Shown: positions 5,339 to 8,526 of the stretch, one piece after another | Position numbering within the stretch: the first letter of the stretch is position 1 | How the letters are laid out: every line of letters starts with the position of its first letter | From: Nitrospirota bacterium | Lineage (GTDB): Bacteria; Nitrospirota; Thermodesulfovibrionia; Thermodesulfovibrionales; Magnetobacteriaceae | Reading direction: 5' to 3' | NCBI GenBank assembly: GCA_015232165.1 | Contig: JADGAE010000067.1 | Location: forward strand, 1-8,526 | DNA length: 8,526 bases | Notes under the pieces: model-generated | What the model saw: only the letters and a program-made list of their open reading frames with translations | Told to the model about the DNA's origin: nothing | The model's database searches: none | Position numbers and translations under genes: made by a program

Positions 5339-6400
5339 ATGGCAAGAACGAAGCTGCTTAATATTGGAATAGACCTTGGGACCTCAAGGAGCGTTATAGC
5401 GTGTGATAACGGGGTGCGGACGTTTGTGCCAAGTTACGTGGGGTTTCCAAAGGATGCGGTATCACGGAAGATGTTTGGCCGGGACGTCATCTTTGGCGAC
5501 GAGGCCATTAAACACCGGATGGCGTTAAACCTCTTCAGACCCTTCGATAAGGGCATGATCAAGTATGCCGATACAAACGCGGAATCAAAGGAGTACAAGA
5601 ACGCACTCTATGTCGCCAAGGCGCTGCTTCAGCACCTCGTTGACCTGGCCAAAGAAGGCGATCAGGAGAGAGGGGTTGACTACATCGTGCGTGGTGTCAT
5701 CGGGGCGCCGGCCCTGGCAAGCAGGAAAAACAGGAAGGCCCTCCTGGATGTGGCACGGGGCATCCTCGATGGTGTGATGATATCGTCGGAGCCGTTTACC
5801 GTGGCATATGGGTTAAATCTTCTCTCAAACGCGCTGATAATCGATATAGGTGCCGGCACGGTTGACCTGTGCAGGATGCACGGCACCATCCCTGCCGATG
5901 AGGACCAGATAACCACCTTCAAGGCCGGGGACTACGTAGACCAGGTCTTTTATGACCTCATTACAAAGAAGTACAAGGACGTCAATCTGACCATTAACAT
6001 GGTCAAGAGGTTCAAGGAAGAAAACGCATTTATCTCCTCTCAGGGTGAGAGGGTATTTATAGAGGTGCCGGTCAAAGGCAAGCCGGAAAAGCGCGACATC
6101 ACCGATGAGCTGCGCCAGGCCTGCAGGACGATAGTGCCCGATATAGTGGAAGGGATACGGACCCTTATAGCCGAATATGACCCGGAGTTCCAGAACAATC
6201 TCAAGCAAAACGTAGTCCTTGCCGGTGGCGGCAGTCAGATAATAGGTCTGCGCAAGGAGATCGAGGACTACATGATAGAGACCCTCGGTTACGGAAGGGT
6301 GATAAAGATAGAGGAACCCCTCTTTGCAGGGGCCAACGGGGCAATGATGCTGTGCAAGGACATGCCCGATGAATACTGGGACGAGGTAAGCAAGAGATAA
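5339..6400 (+). CDS. mamK: MamK, magnetosome actin-like filament protein
   Basis: MamK polymerises with ATP into cytoplasmic filaments that align, position and help segregate the magnetosome chain. The 353-residue length is normal. Motifs: phosphate-1 IGIDLGTS (9-16), catalytic-type E151 in SSEPF, phosphate-2 IDIGAGTVD (168-176) with D169, KAGDYVD (195-201) and adenosine loop VLAGGGSQ (293-300). E151 and D169 have the same 18-residue spacing as E143 and D161 of the Magnetospirillum AMB-1 protein, residues known to be needed for filament dynamics. Other recalled similarities are the VGFPKD segment (34-39), PFDKGMI (68-74) and the C-terminal MPDEYW. The ATG at 5339 has GGAG at 5324-5327. The stop directly abuts the next gene. 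Intact active-site residues suggest a working ATPase. Confidence 0.95.
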   Translation: MARTKLLNIGIDLGTSRSVIACDNGVRTFVPSYVGFPKDAVSRKMFGRDVIFGDEAIKHRMALNLFRPFDKGMIKYADTNAESKEYKNALYVAKALLQHLVDLAKEGDQERGVDYIVRGVIGAPALASRKNRKALLDVARGILDGVMISSEPFTVAYGLNLLSNALIIDIGAGTVDLCRMHGTIPADEDQITTFKAGDYVDQVFYDLITKKYKDVNLTINMVKRFKEENAFISSQGERVFIEVPVKGKPEKRDITDELRQACRTIVPDIVEGIRTLIAEYDPEFQNNLKQNVVLAGGGSQIIGLRKEIEDYMIETLGYGRVIKIEEPLFAGANGAMMLCKDMPDEYWDEVSKR

Positions 6401-7060
6401 TTGGTGGAAAAGACACTGTCAGACATACAGGGTCGGCCGGCAACAGAAGGTCGGCCGGCAACAGAAGGCCTGTTGGCAACAGAAGACCCGTGGGCAGATG
6501 GCGGACCGTTAAACACACTGTGTGGCGATTTCGATCTGACCGAAATCATAGACGGCGAGGAGATCGTGGCGTATAGTCCGCTTTTTGAACATCAGGACGT
6601 ACTGATAAAAATTGCAGCAAAGATTATCATCCATCTGCAATACAACAAGGTAGGTGAGATGTTTTTATCTCCCCTGGATGTGATCCTGGAGGAAGGTCGG
6701 CAGAGGTTGCAACCCGATCTGATATTTATACGCAATGAACGGATGTCTATAGCCCAGGACTGGATACGCGGCGTACCGGATATGGTGTGTGAGGTCGTGT
6801 CCACGGGGAGTTACAGGTACGATGCAATCAAAAAACGTAAGATATATGAGGACTATGGTGTCTCGGAATTCTGGCTCGTCCAGCCTGAGCACAAGGCCAT
6901 CGAGGTGTTTGTCATAGTCAACGGCAGGTATGTCCGGCACTGTGCGGCGGCTGAGGAAGGTGTCATCAACTCCGTGGTGATTGACGGCCTTGAGATTGAC
7001 GTCAGAGATATATTTGCCAAAGAGAGATTTGTAAGAGATTTTGTAAGAGATAAGGAGTAG
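6401..7060 (+). CDS. Uma2-family PD-(D/E)XK nuclease-fold protein
   Basis: This 219-residue protein carries a Uma2 (DUF820) domain, a PD-(D/E)XK-fold family whose biological role is mostly unknown. The core runs from about 58 to 200: QPDLIFI with D106, PDMVCEVVS with E131, and basic DAIKKRKIYEDYG (141-153) followed by VSEFWLVQPE (154-163). This matches the usual family order of Asp, Glu-x-x-Ser, Lys-rich helix, then GV-E-W-V-P. The N-terminal 30 residues add a GRPATE repeat not typical of the domain. TTG at 6401 directly follows the mamK stop; GTG at 6404 is an alternative, and GAGG at 6383-6386 is somewhat far from either, so translational coupling to mamK is likely. A nuclease-like gene within a mamK operon is unexpected; it may be a passenger or a repurposed fold. 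Confidence 0.85.
   Translation: MVEKTLSDIQGRPATEGRPATEGLLATEDPWADGGPLNTLCGDFDLTEIIDGEEIVAYSPLFEHQDVLIKIAAKIIIHLQYNKVGEMFLSPLDVILEEGRQRLQPDLIFIRNERMSIAQDWIRGVPDMVCEVVSTGSYRYDAIKKRKIYEDYGVSEFWLVQPEHKAIEVFVIVNGRYVRHCAAAEEGVINSVVIDGLEIDVRDIFAKERFVRDFVRDKE
6431..6484 (+). repeat. Three 18-bp in-frame tandem repeats (GRPATE)
   Basis: Two identical 18-bp units at 6431-6448 and 6449-6466 and a diverged third at 6467-6484 encode GRPATE, GRPATE and GLLATE near the N-terminus of the Uma2-family protein. The period preserves the reading frame. This suggests recent slippage in a tolerant linker. Confidence 0.85.
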
Positions 7061-7066
7061 ACGGGT

Positions 7067-7306
7067 TTGCTTAAAAAGTTACTGTTAATAGGTATGATTC
7101 TTTTTCTGGTGTCGGTCTTTCTGGACCAGAACTATGCGCCGGTGCCGGTGAAGTTTTTCGTGGGTAATCCGTTTCACTTCAGCCTGAGTCTGATCATTAT
7201 TGTCAGTATTTTTGTAGGAGTTTTGTTGACAGCACTGTCGATATTAAGTTTTAATATTGTCAGAGATAAACTCCTCAAGAGAAAATTGAGCTTGAAAAAG
7301 CATTAA
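7067..7306 (+). CDS. LapA/DUF1049-like small membrane protein, MamL-like
   Basis: This 79-residue protein has two hydrophobic helices (about residues 4-20 and 40-63), joined by a short loop containing the QNYAPVPVKFF segment typical of LapA-domain (DUF1049) proteins. The C-terminal tail is strongly basic (VRDKLLKRKLSLKKH). The magnetosome protein MamL has the same size, two helices and a basic C-terminal tail thought to bind the cytoplasmic membrane surface and help bend it, so a MamL-like role is plausible here. Sequence similarity alone cannot separate it from ordinary LapA. TTG at 7067 has AGGAG at 7053-7057 with good spacing, and only 6 nt separate it from the previous stop. It would sit in the cytoplasmic or magnetosome membrane. 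Confidence 0.8.
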   Translation: MLKKLLLIGMILFLVSVFLDQNYAPVPVKFFVGNPFHFSLSLIIIVSIFVGVLLTALSILSFNIVRDKLLKRKLSLKKH

Positions 7307-7331
7307 TAATGTATATATGTAGGAGGTTAAG

Positions 7332-8021
7332 ATGGAGAAAGGTTTTAGGTATATGATGTCGCACATGGGCGATTACGTGGTTGATATGATAGATAAGGTA
7401 AGCGATGCAGCAAAGGCCTCTGCCAAGGGTGTTGTGCTTACATATGACATACGCGACCTGCGTGGCAGGAAGAAAGACCTCCTGAAGAGGATCGGAAAAA
7501 GACTTACAGAGTGTAGGGGTATTGACGGCGGTGCGTTTATAGCCAGAGACGAGACCCTTTCAAGTCTGCTTGAGGAATTCGACGCGGTTGAAGGCAAGGC
7601 GGAGACGCTCTTAAAAGAGAGAACCGAGCGACTCTACCCAACAGGGGCAGCCTCATGCGTACCTACAACGACCGGGTTGGAGGGTGCCGTTGACATTACC
7701 CCCGCAGTTGAGGTCGTCAGTGAACCAGTCGAGACGGTGGTTGCCGGGGAAGCCGGCAGCGAACCGATTGAAGCGGCAGCCGAGGAAGTCAGCAGCGAAC
7801 CTGTTGAGACAGCGACCGGGGAAGCCGTTAGCGAGCCGGTTGAGGCAGTGGCAGCCGGGGATGTCGGCAGCGAGCCGGTTGAGGCAGTGGCAGCCGAGGA
7901 TGTCGGCAGCGAACCTGTTGAGGCAGTATCCGGGGAAGTCGTTAACGAACCGGTTGAGGCAACAGACGCCGCAAGCGAAGGCCACGGCAAGGACGATCAG
8001 ACACATAACGAGGGATATTAA
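7332..8021 (+). CDS. Acidic SEPVEA-repeat protein of unknown function
   Basis: I do not recognise a named family for this 229-residue protein. Residues 1-105 are charged and helix-prone, with a basic patch LRGRKKDLLKRIGKRL (43-58) and a Leu/Glu-rich segment (74-100). Residues 128-210 are an acidic Ala/Val/Glu/Pro repeat with [SN]EP[VI]E starting at 130, 143, 155, 167, 180, 193 and 205, a 12-13 residue period. No signal peptide or clear membrane helix is seen. AGGAGG at 7321-7326 lies 5 nt before the ATG, which sets the start. Architecture is loosely like MamJ, an acidic repeat protein linking magnetosomes to MamK, but that is analogy, not homology. The acidic tail could alternatively bind iron or mineral surfaces. 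It is in the mamK operon. Confidence 0.85.
   Translation: MEKGFRYMMSHMGDYVVDMIDKVSDAAKASAKGVVLTYDIRDLRGRKKDLLKRIGKRLTECRGIDGGAFIARDETLSSLLEEFDAVEGKAETLLKERTERLYPTGAASCVPTTTGLEGAVDITPAVEVVSEPVETVVAGEAGSEPIEAAAEEVSSEPVETATGEAVSEPVEAVAAGDVGSEPVEAVAAEDVGSEPVEAVSGEVVNEPVEATDAASEGHGKDDQTHNEGY
7715..7962 (+). repeat. In-frame DNA repeats encoding SEPVEA units
   Basis: Seven imperfect units of 36-39 bp encode the SEPVEA repeat. Neighbouring copies around 7866-7925 are nearly identical at DNA level (GGCAGCGA.CC.GTTGAGGC), which points to recent duplication within the gene. Copy number may differ between strains. Confidence 0.8.
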
Positions 8022-8023
8022 TT

Positions 8024-8170
8024 ATGTCAAAGATAATGATAGGTGTATTTTTGGGCGTATTTGTGAGCGCATTGACCTATGAGATACTATACAGGAGTAA
8101 TCCCGATCTGATCGACAAGATCAAGGATAAGACGCTGGAGAAGCTGGACTGTCTGCTGGACGTAAGCTAG
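8024..8170 (+). CDS. 48-residue single-helix membrane protein
   Basis: This is a small gene starting at ATG 8024, only 2 nt after the previous stop, with GAGGG at 8010-8014 as ribosome site, and ending at TAG 8168-8170. The product begins MSKIMIGVFLGVFVSALTYE, one hydrophobic helix (about residues 4-22), followed by a charged helix-prone tail with alternating Asp/Lys (NPDLIDKIKDKTLEKLDCLL). Spacing and ribosome site support a real gene in the operon. The layout is like a small membrane anchor with a cytoplasmic amphipathic tail. I recognise no family; a magnetosome-membrane role is inferred from the neighbours only. Confidence 0.7.
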   Translation: MSKIMIGVFLGVFVSALTYEILYRSNPDLIDKIKDKTLEKLDCLLDVS

Positions 8171-8214
8171 GCATGAAGACACGGATGATGTCAAGGCAAT
8201 ATGTCTTAAAGGCA

Positions 8215-8290
8215 TGGATTCCCGCTTTCGCGGGAATGACAGTAATAGCCGCTTTCCAATTGTGTCATTCCTGGCTTGACCAGGAATCCA
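8215..8290. repeat. BIME-like pair of inverted REP hairpins
   Basis: Two hairpins face each other. The left has ATTCCCGC/GCGGGAAT with loop TTTC (8218-8237). The right has ATTCCTGG/CCAGGAAT with loop CTTGA (8267-8287). The outer ends TGGATTCC (8215-8222) and GGAATCCA (8283-8290) are also inverted copies, and GAATGACA/TGTCATTC repeats occur inside. This is a familiar type of bacterial intergenic palindromic repeat. It fills the 172-nt gap between the small membrane gene and the next gene and may stabilise or attenuate the transcript; no T tract follows. Confidence 0.85.
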
Positions 8291-8342
8291 GTATGCGTAA
8301 AAACATAGTTACCATGAAATATAAAGAAGATACGAGGATACG

Positions 8343-8526
8343 ATGAAGGGCTTTCTTAGAGCAGTCAAGTACATAGCCGTCGGGATATTGCTGACCGTTG
8401 TGTTTCTTTTCTATCTCAATCCACCGGAACCGGTTCGTGAGATGTTCAGGATAAAGGACAGGGATAAAAGAGTAAGGCACGTTGATACCCCCAAGGTGGG
8501 CTTTAGCGATGCCATCCTGGTTGCCG
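8343..8526 (+). CDS. Start of a membrane-anchored protein, possibly HtrA/DegS/MamE-like (partial)
   Basis: Only the first 61 codons lie in the window. The product has a basic N-terminus, a membrane helix at about residues 9-25 (YIAVGILLTVVFLFYLN), a charged linker and then VGFSDAILVA (52-61). DegS and related HtrA serine proteases have the same plan: an N-terminal anchor, about 45 residues, then a short 'SY..AV..A' helix leading to 'PAVVNI'. In a magnetosome cluster such a protein could be MamE- or MamO-like. The catalytic region is outside the window, so this remains tentative. ATG at 8343 has GAGGA at 8334-8338 with a short 4-nt spacer. The protein would face the periplasm or magnetosome lumen. 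Confidence 0.6.
   Translation, partial: MKGFLRAVKYIAVGILLTVVFLFYLNPPEPVREMFRIKDRDKRVRHVDTPKVGFSDAILVA

Noticed and set aside
7634..8082. Overlapping frames on both strands of the SEPVEA-repeat region
   Set aside because: Repeat DNA keeps several frames open. Only the plus frame at 7332 has a strong ribosome site and a non-repetitive N-terminal region.
8173..8346. A 57-codon open frame that overlaps the next start codon as ATGA
   Set aside because: Most of it is translation of the BIME-like hairpins (a WIPAFAGMT-type peptide seen wherever such repeats are translated), and it lacks a convincing ribosome site. The 4-base overlap is probably chance.

Overview
The window looks like part of a magnetosome gene cluster from a magnetotactic bacterium. 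Nitrospirota (the 'Candidatus Magnetobacterium' group) is most likely, and a magnetotactic Desulfobacterota lineage is the main alternative. The anchor is a clear MamK actin-like gene (5339-6400). A second, divergent actin-like gene (3141-4406, minus strand) resembles the Mad28 type, and a MamK/Mad28 pair is known from those two groups. The lineage assignment is inference from gene content and recall; no search was possible.

Layout. (1) Bases 1-93 hold the end of a GC-rich hairpin repeat and the leader of a MoxR-type AAA+ ATPase (94-1026, plus). (2) Convergent with it lies an AT-rich two-gene restriction-modification cassette on the minus strand: a NotI-family endonuclease (1932-2846) followed after 2 nt by a D12-class adenine methyltransferase (1048-1929). 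The cassette has its own promoter with a flanking 9-bp inverted repeat. (3) Bases 3001-3120 are a G/C-rich multi-hairpin block whose end matches the first bases of the window. (4) The Mad28-like actin gene follows on the minus strand. (5) A dense divergent regulatory region (4407-4720) carries consensus-like promoters in both directions, a 12-bp perfect A/T palindrome, five 11-bp tandem repeats, a leader hairpin and operator-like repeats. (6) A tightly packed plus-strand operon encodes a protein with 11-residue repeats plus a coiled coil (4721-5254), MamK, a Uma2-family nuclease-fold protein (6401-7060), a LapA/MamL-like two-helix membrane protein (7067-7306), an acidic SEPVEA-repeat protein (7332-8021), a 48-residue single-helix membrane protein (8024-8170) and, after a BIME-like double hairpin, the start of an HtrA/DegS/MamE-like membrane-anchored protein (8343 onward, cut by the window end).

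How the genes may work together. MamK filaments position and segregate magnetosomes. The second actin, the coiled-coil repeat protein and the acidic repeat protein are plausible filament partners or organelle connectors. The LapA/MamL-like and single-helix proteins are plausible magnetosome-membrane components, and an HtrA-like protein would fit MamE-type maturation control. The restriction-modification cassette differs in composition and orientation and looks like a later insertion between the MoxR gene and the actin genes.
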